NCBI RefSeq assembly: GCF_034366785.1
Contig: NZ_CP112932.1
Span: 1,339,771-1,403,770 of the forward strand
From: Candidatus Trichorickettsia mobilis
GTDB taxonomy: Bacteria > Pseudomonadota > Alphaproteobacteria > Rickettsiales > Rickettsiaceae
DNA length: 64,000 nt
Direction: 5' to 3'
Below, in pieces: positions 51,068 through 61,598 of this stretch (positions within the stretch are counted from its first letter, which is position 1; every line of letters starts with the position of its first letter). A model generated the notes under the pieces. It was not told the DNA's origin. It worked only from the letters and a program-made list of their open reading frames with translations, and did no database searches. The position numbers and the translations under genes are program-made.

Positions 51068-52298
51068 TAAGACCGTACCATATTTTTTCAAATATTATTG
51101 GAAATAGGCCATTGCCAAATACGTTGGCAGTTGTGCAAAATGGGTCGAATAATATATACATCATTAAAATAATACCACTCATTTCTGGAGTAAATTGTAA
51201 ACTAGACTCAAGTACAGGGATCATTACTATAATAGTACCTCCTGGCACTCCAGCAGCAGCAAATTTTGCAAGCACGTAGCTAATAGCAAAAGCAAAATAT
51301 GCAGAAAACTCTGGTAGGTTATGATACTCTACTATATATAATGACAGCGCCATCAGTGGTATACCTAATGCATCACCCAACATATGGGTATTAATTATTG
51401 ATGGTATAATTGTTTGTGTTAATTCTTGATCTTTAACATTTTTAGCTGCTCCAGCAGTAAGAACTGGTAATGCTGCAGCGCTTGACATTGTACTAAACCC
51501 AACAATAGCTGCTGGCACTATATTACGGATTGCTGCTGCCATGCGTGTTACATTAAAATTCATCGTTATTAAATATGCGGTGCCGATATATAAACAGTGC
51601 AACGTTACTAACACTAATAATAATGGTAAAAAGTTTTTAAATAAAATATTTAAAGCTCCGGTATGTTGAAGCTTTAGTATAAATCCTAAAATGAATAATG
51701 GTAAAACTGGAATGAAAATATGGTGCAAGAATTTATTTGCGGTATCTGCAAATTTTTTAGCTGTTTGTCGTAAGCTATTGTTTTTTTTAGTGCTAGTATA
51801 AATACCGAGTAATATCCCGAATAAAAGCCCGGCAGCATTATCACATAATTTAGGTAAAGTTAGTTCAAACAGTGGATTAAGAGTTATTTCTGATACAACA
51901 TCGTCATTTATTACTGTTGCAATCATATTTTGTGATAGCATTCCTACATAATATGAGCATAGTACAGCGAATAAATTTGATATACACATCATACTTAATA
52001 GTAAGATAGTAAATATCATCAAGCCATTTTTTAGTTGAGCAAAACTATAAAATGCAAAAGAAAATATAATAAGAGGAAGTATGAATAGTAATATACTTTT
52101 TATAGATAGACTAATTGAGAGAAAAAAGGCTTTTAATGTTTCTGGAATAAAATTGCCAAAGATAAGACAACTTAAAATAACAATAGTTAACTTGACAGGT
52201 AAGCTAAAAAGAACTTTTTTATAATTTGTGAATATAATAATCCTTATAGTTGATTTGTGACGGCGTATTATACTGGAATTAATGATTAGAATCAACAA
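51036..52298 (-). CDS. Dicarboxylate/amino acid:cation symporter (DAACS, GltP/DctA-like)
   Basis: The 420-residue inner-membrane protein has eight helices plus re-entrant loops. The second hairpin and substrate site are visible: GFSTMSSAAALPVLTAGAAK (serine-rich loop HP1), NTHMLGDALGIPLMALSLYI (TM7-like), AAAGVPGGTIIVMIPVLES (HP2) and DPFCTTANVFGNGLFPII (TM8 with Asp and Asn). It takes up dicarboxylates or glutamate/aspartate with Na+ or H+. The start is TTG at 52298, since no ATG exists near the first helix. The last nine residues (GCQISRSKW) and stop come from the MITE at 50921-51067, so the original end has been lost or replaced. Confidence 0.85.
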   Translation of the reverse strand: MLILIINSSIIRRHKSTIRIIIFTNYKKVLFSLPVKLTIVILSCLIFGNFIPETLKAFFLSISLSIKSILLFILPLIIFSFAFYSFAQLKNGLMIFTILLLSMMCISNLFAVLCSYYVGMLSQNMIATVINDDVVSEITLNPLFELTLPKLCDNAAGLLFGILLGIYTSTKKNNSLRQTAKKFADTANKFLHHIFIPVLPLFILGFILKLQHTGALNILFKNFLPLLLVLVTLHCLYIGTAYLITMNFNVTRMAAAIRNIVPAAIVGFSTMSSAAALPVLTAGAAKNVKDQELTQTIIPSIINTHMLGDALGIPLMALSLYIVEYHNLPEFSAYFAFAISYVLAKFAAAGVPGGTIIVMIPVLESSLQFTPEMSGIILMMYILFDPFCTTANVFGNGLFPIIFEKIWYGLKGCQISRSKW

Positions 52299-52407
52299 GT
52301 TTTTATTATGAATTTAAAATCATAACATCATATGCATTATTTGCTTGCAAAAATATGCTCAATTTAGTTTAAGATATAGCTAGTCTTGAATTTCGGGACA
52401 AAGTTTA

Positions 52408-52442
52408 ACTTCTGTGTATGCTTATAGTTATACATAGAAGTC
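52408..52442 (+). repeat. Hairpin in the atpH leader
   Basis: ACTTCTGTGTATG pairs with TATACATAGAAGT (G-T pairs allowed), with a loop of about 9 nt. It lies 38 bp before the atpH ATG and has no T-run. It may be a leader hairpin or an old palindromic repeat. Confidence 0.4.
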
Positions 52443-52479
52443 ACATTTAATTTAAGAGCATTATTCAATTCATAATATT

Positions 52480-53028
52480 ATGGACAATACCAGGTTAGTA
52501 AAAAATTATGCTGTAAGTTTATTTAGTAGCGCTGTCACTGTCGGAGTACAAGACAAAATTATGAGTGAACTGCAAGCAATTGAAAAGATTTTCACTACAA
52601 ACATGGAGTGTAAGTCATTGTTATGCACTCCTGTTGTAAGTAAGACTCATAAATTACGATTAGTTAATATTATTAGCCAATATTTGTTGGTAGATTCTAT
52701 GGTCACAAAGTTTTTAGCTATAGTAGTCAATAATGCGCGATTTAATCTCTTTTCTGATATTGTGCTTTTTTATTATAAATTATTAAATGATAGCAAAAAT
52801 ATTAAACTTGCAACAGTTACTTCTTCTGGTTCTTTACAATTAAATATTCAGGATCAGGTTAAGAATTATCTGGAGTCATTATTACAGTTACAATTGGAAA
52901 TAAAATTTTATTTTGATCCTGAAATTGTGGGTGGTTTAGTTATAGAATATGATCATTGTTTATTGGATTGTTCGATTGCTGGTGTTTTGAACAAAATAGA
53001 AAAAATTACAAATAAATTAGGTAGTTGA
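52480..53028 (+). CDS. atpH: F1F0 ATP synthase delta subunit
   Basis: The 182-residue OSCP/delta protein joins F1 to the stator. [20 protein letters not shown] starts the N-terminal helical bundle, and [24 protein letters not shown] is the C-terminal signature. Most of the middle is poorly conserved, as is normal. It is the first gene of the F1 operon atpHAGDC; F0 genes are not in this window, which is the usual split in alphaproteobacteria. The atpA start lies 5 bp beyond its stop. Confidence 0.92.
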   Translation: MDNTRLVKNYAVSLFSSAVTVGVQDKIMSELQAIEKIFTTNMECKSLLCTPVVSKTHKLRLVNIISQYLLVDSMVTKFLAIVVNNARFNLFSDIVLFYYKLLNDSKNIKLATVTSSGSLQLNIQDQVKNYLESLLQLQLEIKFYFDPEIVGGLVIEYDHCLLDCSIAGVLNKIEKITNKLGS

Positions 53029-53033
53029 TAAAT

Positions 53034-54578
53034 ATGAGTAACAATAAGCAGTTGAATGCTGTCGAATTTTCTGAAATTTTAAAACGAGAAATAGCTGATA
53101 TTGGTTTAAATGATGTTCAGGAAATAGGAGAGGTTATTGTAGTTGGTGATGGAGTTGCCAGAGTTTATGGTATTGAGAATGTGCAAGCCGGTGAGATGGT
53201 GGAGTTTGCTTCTGGAGTAAAAGGATTAGCTTTAAACCTTGAGAACGATGCTGTTGGTGTTGTAATAATGGGCGATGATAGTTTGGTAAAACAAGGAGAT
53301 CGCGTTATTAGAACCAAAGAAATTTTACAGGTACCAGTTGGTAAGGCGCTACTTGGTAGGGTTGTAGATGGTATGGCAAATCCTATTGATGGTAAAGGCG
53401 CAATCGTTACTGAATTATATAATAGAGTTGAAGTGCAGGCTCCTAATATTATTCAACGGCAGAGTGTACATGAGCCGGTACAAACGGGAATCAAGGCAAT
53501 AGATGCTTTAATTCCAATCGGTAGAGGGCAGCGTGAATTAATTATAGGAGATCGCCAGACCGGTAAGACTGCAATTGCTATTGATACTATTATTAATCAA
53601 AAACATGGACATTTAACTGATAATGAACACAATAAGATTTACTGTATCTACGTAGCTATAGGCCAAAAACGTTCTACGGTAGCAATGGTTGTTGATAAGC
53701 TGACCAAAGCTGGAGCGATGCATTATACGGTAGTAGTGGCTGCTACAGCTTCTGATCCAGCGCCTCTACAGTTTTTAGCGCCATATATAGCATGTAGTAT
53801 TGGTGAATATTTTCGCGATAATGGCATGCATGCGCTGATTGTCTACGATGATTTAACTAAGCATGCGGTGGCATATCGACAAATTTCTTTATTGTTGCGT
53901 AGACCCCCGGGGCGAGAGGCTTATCCCGGTGATGTATTTTATTTACATTCAAGGTTGTTGGAGCGAGCGGCTAAAATGTCAGATAAGTTTGGAGCAGGAT
54001 CTTTGACTGCGTTACCGATAATTGAGACTCAGTCCGGCGATGTTTCAGCTTATATACCGACAAATGTTATTTCAATTACCGATGGACAAATATTTTTGGA
54101 AAGTGAATTATTTTATAAAGGAATTCGGCCGGCGGTAAATGTTGGTATTAGCGTTAGTAGAGTAGGGTCTGCTGCTCAAATAAAAGCGATGAAACAGGTG
54201 GCAGGATCAATCAAACTTGACTTAGCTCAATTCAGAGAAATGGCAGCTTTCGCACAATTTGGATCAGATTTGGATGAATCTACGCAAGCATTAATCGCAC
54301 GTGGACTTAGGTTAACAGAAATATTAAAGCAACCTCAATATGCGCCGTTAGTAGTGGAAGAGCAGGTTATCAGTTTATATGCTGGCGTCAAAGGTTATTT
54401 AGATGAGATTCCAGTTGCTCAAGTTAAAGAATTTGAATGCAAACTTCTTGAAGAAATAAGGTTTAAGTCTGTTGATATTTTAACCTCTATTAAAGCTGAA
54501 CAAAAACTTACTGAGAGCACAGAACAGCAATTAAGGTTGGTGTTAGAAAAATTTGTTCATGAGTTTTTAGTAAAATAG
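53034..54578 (+). CDS. atpA: F1 ATP synthase alpha subunit
   Basis: The 514-residue non-catalytic F1 subunit contains the Walker A motif [18 protein letters not shown] (near 170), the arginine finger region [20 protein letters not shown] and the hallmark [21 protein letters not shown] chose the ATG at 53034, since the longer frame begins at TTG 53025 inside the atpH stop region. The length is normal. About 275 bp with two hairpin repeats separate it from atpG. Confidence 0.97.
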   Translation: MSNNKQLNAVEFSEILKREIADIGLNDVQEIGEVIVVGDGVARVYGIENVQAGEMVEFASGVKGLALNLENDAVGVVIMGDDSLVKQGDRVIRTKEILQVPVGKALLGRVVDGMANPIDGKGAIVTELYNRVEVQAPNIIQRQSVHEPVQTGIKAIDALIPIGRGQRELIIGDRQTGKTAIAIDTIINQKHGHLTDNEHNKIYCIYVAIGQKRSTVAMVVDKLTKAGAMHYTVVVAATASDPAPLQFLAPYIACSIGEYFRDNGMHALIVYDDLTKHAVAYRQISLLLRRPPGREAYPGDVFYLHSRLLERAAKMSDKFGAGSLTALPIIETQSGDVSAYIPTNVISITDGQIFLESELFYKGIRPAVNVGISVSRVGSAAQIKAMKQVAGSIKLDLAQFREMAAFAQFGSDLDESTQALIARGLRLTEILKQPQYAPLVVEEQVISLYAGVKGYLDEIPVAQVKEFECKLLEEIRFKSVDILTSIKAEQKLTESTEQQLRLVLEKFVHEFLVK

Positions 54579-54627
54579 AGTTGTAGCTCATTTTTTTGTA
54601 TGCAATGCCTACAATTGTATAGCGTCG

Positions 54628-54731
54628 GTCAGTGAGCTAGTTACTCTCAAATTTCGCGTGCTTCACCTGTGCTCACGTATACAATACGCTGCGCAGGCTC
54701 CACTAAAATTAAAAGTAACTAGCTCACTGAC
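54628..54731. repeat. 104-bp palindromic element between atpA and atpG
   Basis: Perfect 18-bp inverted ends, GTCAGTGAGCTAGTTACT and AGTAACTAGCTCACTGAC. The core GTGCTCACGTATACAATACGCTGCGC is shared with the gltX element (33768-33875). It has no coding content. Confidence 0.75.
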
Positions 54732-54757
54732 TCTAGCTATAGAGCCTAGAAAACTGG

Positions 54758-54824
54758 GAGTGTTCAATGACGTTCATATCGTCTTTTTTTCTTAACTTGA
54801 CGCATATGACTCATTGAATACTCT
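54758..54824. repeat. GAGTGTTCAATGA hairpin before atpG
   Basis: GAGTGTTCAATGACGTTCAT on the left, and ATGACTCATTGAATACTCTC on the right, with a centre TCGTCTTTTTTTCTTAACTT. It is a member of the 44-bp palindrome family with a longer centre, as in 55741-55932. Confidence 0.6.
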
Positions 54825-54852
54825 CAGAAAACTTATCATTTCATAGGAGTAT

Positions 54853-55722
54853 ATGCCAGGTTTAAAGCAATTGCGTACCCGTATAAAAAGTATAAAATCG
54901 ACGCAGAAAATTACTAAGGCAATGCAGCTTGTTGCAGCTGCTAAGCTTAAAAGAGCGAGGGCTCATATCATTGAAGCTGATCATTATTTAGAATTAATAG
55001 TGAGTACAGTGCAAAATATAGCTAGTAATGTGGATTTATTGGAATCGTTAAAAGAAGAAAAAATCTTTTTTGATACAACAGATTCTGAAAAACCAAATTT
55101 ATTAGTGCTAATTACTTCTGAGCGTGGTTTGTGCGGTGCTTTTAATAGTACGGTAATTAAACAGGTAAAACAGGAAATTATCAATTTAGAACGTCATAAT
55201 CAACAAATAAAACTAATCATTGTGGGTAAGAAGGGGTATGAAGCTTTAAAAAATCGGTATCCTAAATATATAGATAGCTATCTCAATATTTCAAAAAATA
55301 ATGCCGAATTAATGCAATATCAGTTACAACAAAAAATCATGAATTTTATAAGAAGTAATGCTGCTGGTAATTGTTATTTATTTTTTAATAAATTTCAAAA
55401 TGCTATGTGTTATAAGATTATCAAATCTCAGATATTTCCAATAGTTAGTGGTTCTTATCAACCAGGTGATAAATTAACTTATGAGTATGAAGGAGATAAA
55501 TGTATTAGTAGTGCTATTAATTTATATGTTACAGGACAACTAACTTATGCATTGGTTCATAGCAAGGCAAGTGAAGAAGGAGCCAGAATGACGGCTATGG
55601 ATGGAGCAACCAAGAATGCCAATAAAATTGTGAATGAATTAACATTAAAGTTTAATCGAACCAGGCAAGGAATTATTACCAAGGAGTTAATAGAAATTAT
55701 TTCTGGAGCAGAGGTGGTATAA
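54853..55722 (+). CDS. atpG: F1 ATP synthase gamma subunit
   Basis: The 289-residue central rotor stalk protein has the N-terminal helix LKQLRTRIKSIKSTQKITKAMQLVAAAKL and the C-terminal helix SEEGARMTAMDGATKNANKI, both characteristic and in the usual positions; the central Rossmann-like part has LITSERGLCGAFNSTV. It couples proton flow to the alpha/beta hexamer. TAGGAG 4 bp upstream of the ATG is a good ribosome binding site, which may matter because repeats separate it from atpA. The length is normal. Confidence 0.96.
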   Translation: MPGLKQLRTRIKSIKSTQKITKAMQLVAAAKLKRARAHIIEADHYLELIVSTVQNIASNVDLLESLKEEKIFFDTTDSEKPNLLVLITSERGLCGAFNSTVIKQVKQEIINLERHNQQIKLIIVGKKGYEALKNRYPKYIDSYLNISKNNAELMQYQLQQKIMNFIRSNAAGNCYLFFNKFQNAMCYKIIKSQIFPIVSGSYQPGDKLTYEYEGDKCISSAINLYVTGQLTYALVHSKASEEGARMTAMDGATKNANKIVNELTLKFNRTRQGIITKELIEIISGAEVV

Positions 55723-55740
55723 TATTATTCTGCTTGAAAG

Positions 55741-55932
55741 CGTTCAATGAACTGTGTCAAGTGAGAAAAAAAGAGATAATAATGGAACCGTCATTGCGAA
55801 GAGCTTTAGCTTTGAAGCAATCCAGTAAAGGAGTAACTATAACTGGATTGTTTCGACCATAAGTGGTTTTAGCTCAGACAGTTCGTATCTTCTTTTTTCC
55901 TTAACTTGACACATATTAATTAAATGCTCTAT
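55741..55932. repeat. Nested hairpins between atpG and atpD
   Basis: Outer arms (GCGTTCAATGAACTGTGTCA with a following GAAAAAAAGAGAT, and CTTCTTTTTTCCTTAACTTG with GACACAT) belong to the GAGTGTT family. Inside is a GTCATTGCGAAGAGC/CTGGATTG element. It makes up most of the 293-bp gap. Confidence 0.6.
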
Positions 55933-56015
55933 TCAACTTGGCGCAAAAGATGTTCAAATAACTAGATAAAATTTAACTAGTATATAACAAGTATTTTTTA
56001 TATTAAGGTATATAA

Positions 56016-57455
<1,440 letters not shown>

Positions 57456-57466
57456 GTTTGACTGGT

Positions 57467-57874
57467 ATGGATAATAAGGCAACAATTCTAGTTAATATTG
57501 TTACTCCCACTAGTTTGCTAGTAAGTTGTCCAGCATCAATGGTAGTAATGCCTGGAGAAGAAGGAGAATTTGGCGTATTGCCAAGACATGTATTGTTAAT
57601 TTCAAATTTATCTGCAGGAATTGTTAAAATTACTAAAAATGGCGATATTTTACGATATTTTGTCGATGGGGGTATAGCACAAGTAACAGAAACAGCAGTA
57701 AATATTCTCACTGAATTTTCAGTTAATTTGGCTGTTGAACAAAAAAATATAATAATAGAAAAAATTAATAATTATAAGGCTGAGTTAGCAAAAGCTAATG
57801 ATCAGCTTTATATGGATCTAATTTGTAGTAGTATTGCTAGATATGAAGCGATATTAAGAGATATTCGTCAGTAA
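57467..57874 (+). CDS. atpC: F1 ATP synthase epsilon subunit
   Basis: The 135-residue subunit regulates F1 and links gamma to the c-ring. MVVMPGEEGEFGVLPRHVLL is the family signature in the N-terminal beta-sandwich, and the C-terminal pair of helices (KNIIIEKINNYKAELAKAND) is present. I chose the ATG at 57467; the frame opens at a TTG 9 bp earlier. It is the last gene of the F1 operon. Confidence 0.93.
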   Translation: MDNKATILVNIVTPTSLLVSCPASMVVMPGEEGEFGVLPRHVLLISNLSAGIVKITKNGDILRYFVDGGIAQVTETAVNILTEFSVNLAVEQKNIIIEKINNYKAELAKANDQLYMDLICSSIARYEAILRDIRQ

Positions 57875-58323
57875 ATTGGAAAGTTTTAATAAACTGAAAG
57901 AAATGAAACGAGCAGTTGCCCCGTGTCTGAGCTGAGACCAATATATGCTCGAAGCAATCCAGTATAAACATTTCATTTTCTGGATTGCTTCGCCTTCGGC
58001 TCGCAATCTGACCCATCCTCACGAAAATTGTTGCTAAGTGTGGATATATCAGGTTCCGAGCACTTAGTTTAGTGTTATCTCGAACACAGCAAGTCATCCC
58101 GAATAGACGATGTCATCCCGAACTTGTTTCGGGATCTTATGAAATCCCGATGAGATCCCGAAACAAGTTCGGGATGACTTGTTGTGTTCGGGATAACATC
58201 GTCTGTTCGGGATCGTCCACACTTAGCAACAATTTTTGTGGGGATGAGTCAGTTCAGGATCACTAGTTATGAGCAACGCTCACGATAATTAATTCTCAAA
58301 ATATAATTCTCAAAATAAAGCTC
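57875..58323. other. Repeat-filled gap after the atp operon
   Basis: The gap has no gene. It holds a worn GAAGCAATCCAG/CTGGATTGCTTC hairpin at about 57951-57984 and the composite element at 58008-58253. A short frame at 58072-58266 is made of repeat sequence. Confidence 0.6.
58008..58253. mobile_element. 246-bp composite element with 37-bp inverted ends
   Basis: Left end (CTGACCCATCCTCACGAAAA, 58008) and right end (its near-complement, to 58253: TTTTTGTGGGGATGAGTCAG) match over 37 bp with few differences, sharing TTGTTGCTAAGTGTGGA. The middle is filled by GTCATCCCGAAC/GTTCGGGATGAC repeats in inverted pairs. The long ends and lack of coding content suggest a MITE that has collected smaller repeats. 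Confidence 0.7.
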
Positions 58324-58716
58324 ATGAAACGTTTTGAATTTAAGAAGCTTATCAGAAATAAGTTGCCTGTTAGAATGATTGAAGAGAGAGTAGTTATTTA
58401 CCCTAAGACTCTTAGCTATGAAGAATTTTGTCAAGCACTAAGGCATAAACTTATTGAAGAAGCTGAAGAAGTATCGCAAGCTCAAGAAGTAAAAGATATT
58501 ATAGTTGAATTAGCTGACGTTTTGGAAGTAATCCATGCTTTAGCTGAGGCTTATCAGCTTTCTTTTAGTGATATTGAAAAGACAAGATTATCTAAGCGTG
58601 AGATAAATGGCTATTTTGATCAAGAAACTTATATGGATTACATAGAAGTTGATGAGAATAACCATAAAGTTATCCAATATCTACTAGATAAAAATAGACC
58701 GTATAAATTTAAGTAA
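58324..58716 (+). CDS. MazG-like/PRA-PH-like nucleotide pyrophosphohydrolase
   Basis: This 130-residue all-helical protein has KLIRNKLPVRMIEERVVIYP, then RHKLIEEAEEVSQAQEVKDIIVELADVLEVI. EEAEE followed by ELAD is the EExxE and ExxD metal set of the MazG/PRA-PH superfamily, which removes pyrophosphate from nucleotides. The N-terminal KLIRNKLP pattern is typical of single-domain phage- and island-borne members. It lies 6 bp before the MNT gene, so it may be one unit with it. The role could be nucleotide clean-up or defence. Confidence 0.8.
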   Translation: MKRFEFKKLIRNKLPVRMIEERVVIYPKTLSYEEFCQALRHKLIEEAEEVSQAQEVKDIIVELADVLEVIHALAEAYQLSFSDIEKTRLSKREINGYFDQETYMDYIEVDENNHKVIQYLLDKNRPYKFK

Positions 58717-58722
58717 TTAATA

Positions 58723-59028
58723 ATGATAGTGGCAATCAAGGATTATCAGTTTTTTAAAAAACTAATACAACTTCCTGTCATACAAGAAATATGGTTATTT
58801 GGTTCGCGTGCACGTGGTGATAATCAGGAGAGAGCGGATATTGACCTAGCTATTTATTGTCCTGATGCTAGCAATAACAATTGGTTAACAATTTTAGATA
58901 TTATTGAGGCTGCAGATACGCTTCTTAAAATTGATTGTATTAGACTTGATGAGTTAACTGATATATCACCAATTAAGAACTCTATTATCAGTCAAGGAAT
59001 AAAAGTTTATGAGCGAACCCAAGATTAA
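58723..59028 (+). CDS. MNT-family nucleotidyltransferase (MntA-type antitoxin)
   Basis: The 101-residue protein has WLFGSRARGDNQERADIDLAIY: the GSxxRG and DxD metal motif of minimal nucleotidyltransferases. Related MntA proteins attach AMP to tyrosine of the partner HepT and so silence its RNase activity. The following gene is a HEPN protein, overlapping by 20 bp, so a toxin-antitoxin or HI0073/HI0074-type pair is likely. No signal peptide is present. Confidence 0.87.
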   Translation: MIVAIKDYQFFKKLIQLPVIQEIWLFGSRARGDNQERADIDLAIYCPDASNNNWLTILDIIEAADTLLKIDCIRLDELTDISPIKNSIISQGIKVYERTQD

Positions 59029-59431
59029 ATTAGCTTTTGTAAAACTACAAAAAGCACTATATGCGCTTGAAATTATTGCTAAAAAACCTTTAGATGAAGA
59101 TCGCCGGAATATCGATGCGACCATTCAACGTTTTGAGTTTACAATTGAGCTTTTCTGGAAACTTTTGAAATCTATCTTAGAGAGTAAAGGAGTTGAAGTT
59201 CAATACCCAAAAGATGTATTACGAGAAGCATATAAAGGATATCTTATTGATCATGAAGAACAGTGGTTACAAATGCTAAAAGATCGAAATCTTACTTCTC
59301 ATACTTATGATTATGATGAAAACTTGGCTGATATTATTTATCAAAGAATTCTTACTTATGTTCCAGTATTCAAAGAGACTTACGTAAAGCTAGCAGATAA
59401 ATTTAATGACGAAACTATTGATCGGTCTTAA
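59009..59431 (+). CDS. HEPN-domain protein (HepT/HI0074-like)
   Basis: The 140-residue helical protein ends its catalytic segment with KDRNLTSHTYDYDEN: Arg, four residues, His, one residue, Tyr, the RX4HXY motif of HepT RNases; the Tyr is the target of AMPylation by MntA. DATIQRFEFTIELFWKLLKS is a typical HI0074-family helix. Therefore this may be the toxin of the pair. It overlaps MNT by 20 bp and the DUF167 gene by 26 bp, suggesting tight coupling. Confidence 0.87.
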   Translation: MSEPKIKLAFVKLQKALYALEIIAKKPLDEDRRNIDATIQRFEFTIELFWKLLKSILESKGVEVQYPKDVLREAYKGYLIDHEEQWLQMLKDRNLTSHTYDYDENLADIIYQRILTYVPVFKETYVKLADKFNDETIDRS

Positions 59432-59693
59432 GGTTAAGGCGAGCGCAAAATCTAATGCAATTGGCAATTATATAGAAATTAATGGTAAAAATTATTTGCA
59501 ACTTTCTATTCAAGCAGTGCCGGAAGACGGGAAGGCCAATAAAGAGATCGTTAATTTTTTGGCAAGTGAATGGAAGATTGCTAAAATAAATTTAGAAATT
59601 ATTAGAGGATCAACTAGTAATTTTAAAATTTTAGCAATAAAAAATATTGCGCCCGACTATTTAAATTTGATCTTAAAGCACTATATGAAGTAA
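59406..59693 (+). CDS. DUF167 (YggU) family protein
   Basis: The 95-residue alpha/beta protein has GLKVKASAKSNAIGN, LQLSIQAVPEDGKANKEIVN and LEIIRGSTSNFKILAIK, which are the three conserved DUF167 blocks. The function is unknown; in E. coli the homologue is yggU. The ATG lies 26 bp before the hepT stop. It is 30 bp before htpG and possibly belongs to that transcript. Confidence 0.92.
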   Translation: MTKLLIGLKVKASAKSNAIGNYIEINGKNYLQLSIQAVPEDGKANKEIVNFLASEWKIAKINLEIIRGSTSNFKILAIKNIAPDYLNLILKHYMK

Positions 59694-59723
59694 ATCTTAA
59701 GTAACTAAATTAGGTGCAATATT

Positions 59724-61598
59724 ATGTCTCAGGAAAAAAAGAAATTTGATGCAGAAGTTGGTAAGGTTTTACATTTAATGATCCATTCTCTTTATACTAA
59801 TAAAGAGATTTTTATGAGAGAGCTGATCTCAAATGCATCAGATGCCTGTGATAAATTAAGGTATTTATCACAGCTTGATCATAGTTTAATTGCAGATGAT
59901 AGTAATTTTAAAATTACAGTCAAAGTTGATAAGGATAAACGCACTATTACCATACGTGATAATGGTATTGGAATGAATAAATCGGATTTAATCGAAAATC
60001 TCGGTACTATTGCTCGCTCAGGAACACAAATGTTTGCTGAACAACTATCTGGTGATGTTAAAAAAGATAATTTATTAATTGGACAATTTGGAGTTGGTTT
60101 TTACTCTGCTTTTATGATAGCGGAGGCTATTACCGTGACTTCAAGAAAAGCCGGAGAACAACAAGCTTATGTTTGGCATTCAGATGGTGTAGGGGAGTAT
60201 ACAGTAGATGAGGCTGAAGTAGAATTTTTGCGTGGTACTGAGATAGTATTACAGGTTAAGCCTCAGGAGGATACTTATCTAGATCACTTCCGCTTAAAAC
60301 ATATAATTAAGAGTTATTCTGATCACATCACTGCTCCAGTATATTTTGTTGATGCGCAAAATAATGAGGTGCAAGTCAATTCTTGTTCCGCTTTGTGGAC
60401 AAGACCTAAGTCAGAAATTACTAAAGAGCAATATCAGGAGTTATATAAAAGCTTGTCATATGCAGCAGATGAGCCATGGTTGATTATGCATAATAAGAAT
60501 GAAGGAGCTGCTGAGTTTACTAATTTACTATTTATTCCATCTAGTAAGACTTTTGATTTATTTCATCCTGATCGTAGGCGCCGAGTAAAATTATACATCA
60601 AGCGAGTGTTTATTTCGGATGAAAATATTGATTTAATTCCGCATTATCTCAGATTCTTACGTGGTATAGTAGATTCAGAAGATTTGCCGCTTAATATTAA
60701 CCGTGAAACATTACAGCATAATGCAATAATTGAAAAAATAAAATCAGCCATCACTAAACGAGTGATAAATGAATTGAAAAAGAAAAAAGAAGAATCCCTA
60801 GAAGAATATCTCAATTTTTGGACAAATTTTGGTGGAGTATTAAAAGAAGGCTTATGTGAAGCGATGGCTGATCATGATAAATTACTAGAAGTTTGTGTAT
60901 TCAAAAGTTATCAACTTGATAAAATGATTAGTCTTGATGAATATATCAGCCGCTGTAATCCAGAACAAAAAACTATATACTACTTAAGTGGAGATGATCC
61001 AGTTAAGTTACGCTCTAGCCCACAAATTGAAGGATTTATCAGTCGAGGTATAGATGTATTATTATTTACTGATACTGTTGATGATTTTTGGGTAAATGTA
61101 AATAGTAAATATAAAGACTATGAGATAAAATCAGTTACAAGAGCAGATATTAATTTGGAGACATCGGAAACTCAAGAAGCAACATCAAACACTAATAACC
61201 AAGATAATGAAGTTACAGAAGATTATCAGCAGTTGATCCAATATTTTAAGCAGATATTAGGAGATTTGGTGCGTGATGTAAAAATTTCACGAAAATTGAC
61301 AGCAAGTCCTGCTTGTCTTGCTATTGGTGATGGGGCAATGGATATACGGATGGAACGGTTTTTAATAGAGCAGAAGCAGTTGGTGGCAACAACAGCAAAA
61401 ATACTAGAACTCAATCCTAAGCATCCAATTCTTGAAAAAATAAATCAAGATGTGCTGTCTGATAAAAATAATTATGATAATGAGGAATTAGTTAGGTTGA
61501 TTTTTGATCAAGCTTGTATTATTGAAGGTGAACCTGTGAATGATGCTGGAGAATTCGCTAAGAGGCTAAATAATGTACTACAACGAGTTATACTATGA
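59724..61598 (+). CDS. htpG: Chaperone HtpG (Hsp90)
   Basis: The 624-residue ATP-dependent chaperone equals E. coli HtpG in length. The GHKL ATPase domain has [44 protein letters not shown] and [14 protein letters not shown]. The middle domain has [20 protein letters not shown], with the catalytic Arg. The C-terminal dimer domain ends with [11 protein letters not shown]. All parts are present. It overlaps the next gene by 4 bp (ATGA). Confidence 0.97.
   Translation: MSQEKKKFDAEVGKVLHLMIHSLYTNKEIFMRELISNASDACDKLRYLSQLDHSLIADDSNFKITVKVDKDKRTITIRDNGIGMNKSDLIENLGTIARSGTQMFAEQLSGDVKKDNLLIGQFGVGFYSAFMIAEAITVTSRKAGEQQAYVWHSDGVGEYTVDEAEVEFLRGTEIVLQVKPQEDTYLDHFRLKHIIKSYSDHITAPVYFVDAQNNEVQVNSCSALWTRPKSEITKEQYQELYKSLSYAADEPWLIMHNKNEGAAEFTNLLFIPSSKTFDLFHPDRRRRVKLYIKRVFISDENIDLIPHYLRFLRGIVDSEDLPLNINRETLQHNAIIEKIKSAITKRVINELKKKKEESLEEYLNFWTNFGGVLKEGLCEAMADHDKLLEVCVFKSYQLDKMISLDEYISRCNPEQKTIYYLSGDDPVKLRSSPQIEGFISRGIDVLLFTDTVDDFWVNVNSKYKDYEIKSVTRADINLETSETQEATSNTNNQDNEVTEDYQQLIQYFKQILGDLVRDVKISRKLTASPACLAIGDGAMDIRMERFLIEQKQLVATTAKILELNPKHPILEKINQDVLSDKNNYDNEELVRLIFDQACIIEGEPVNDAGEFAKRLNNVLQRVIL

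Noticed and set aside
58072-58266. 64-residue frame
   Set aside because: It is translated repeat sequence (GTCATCCCGAAC family) inside the composite element.
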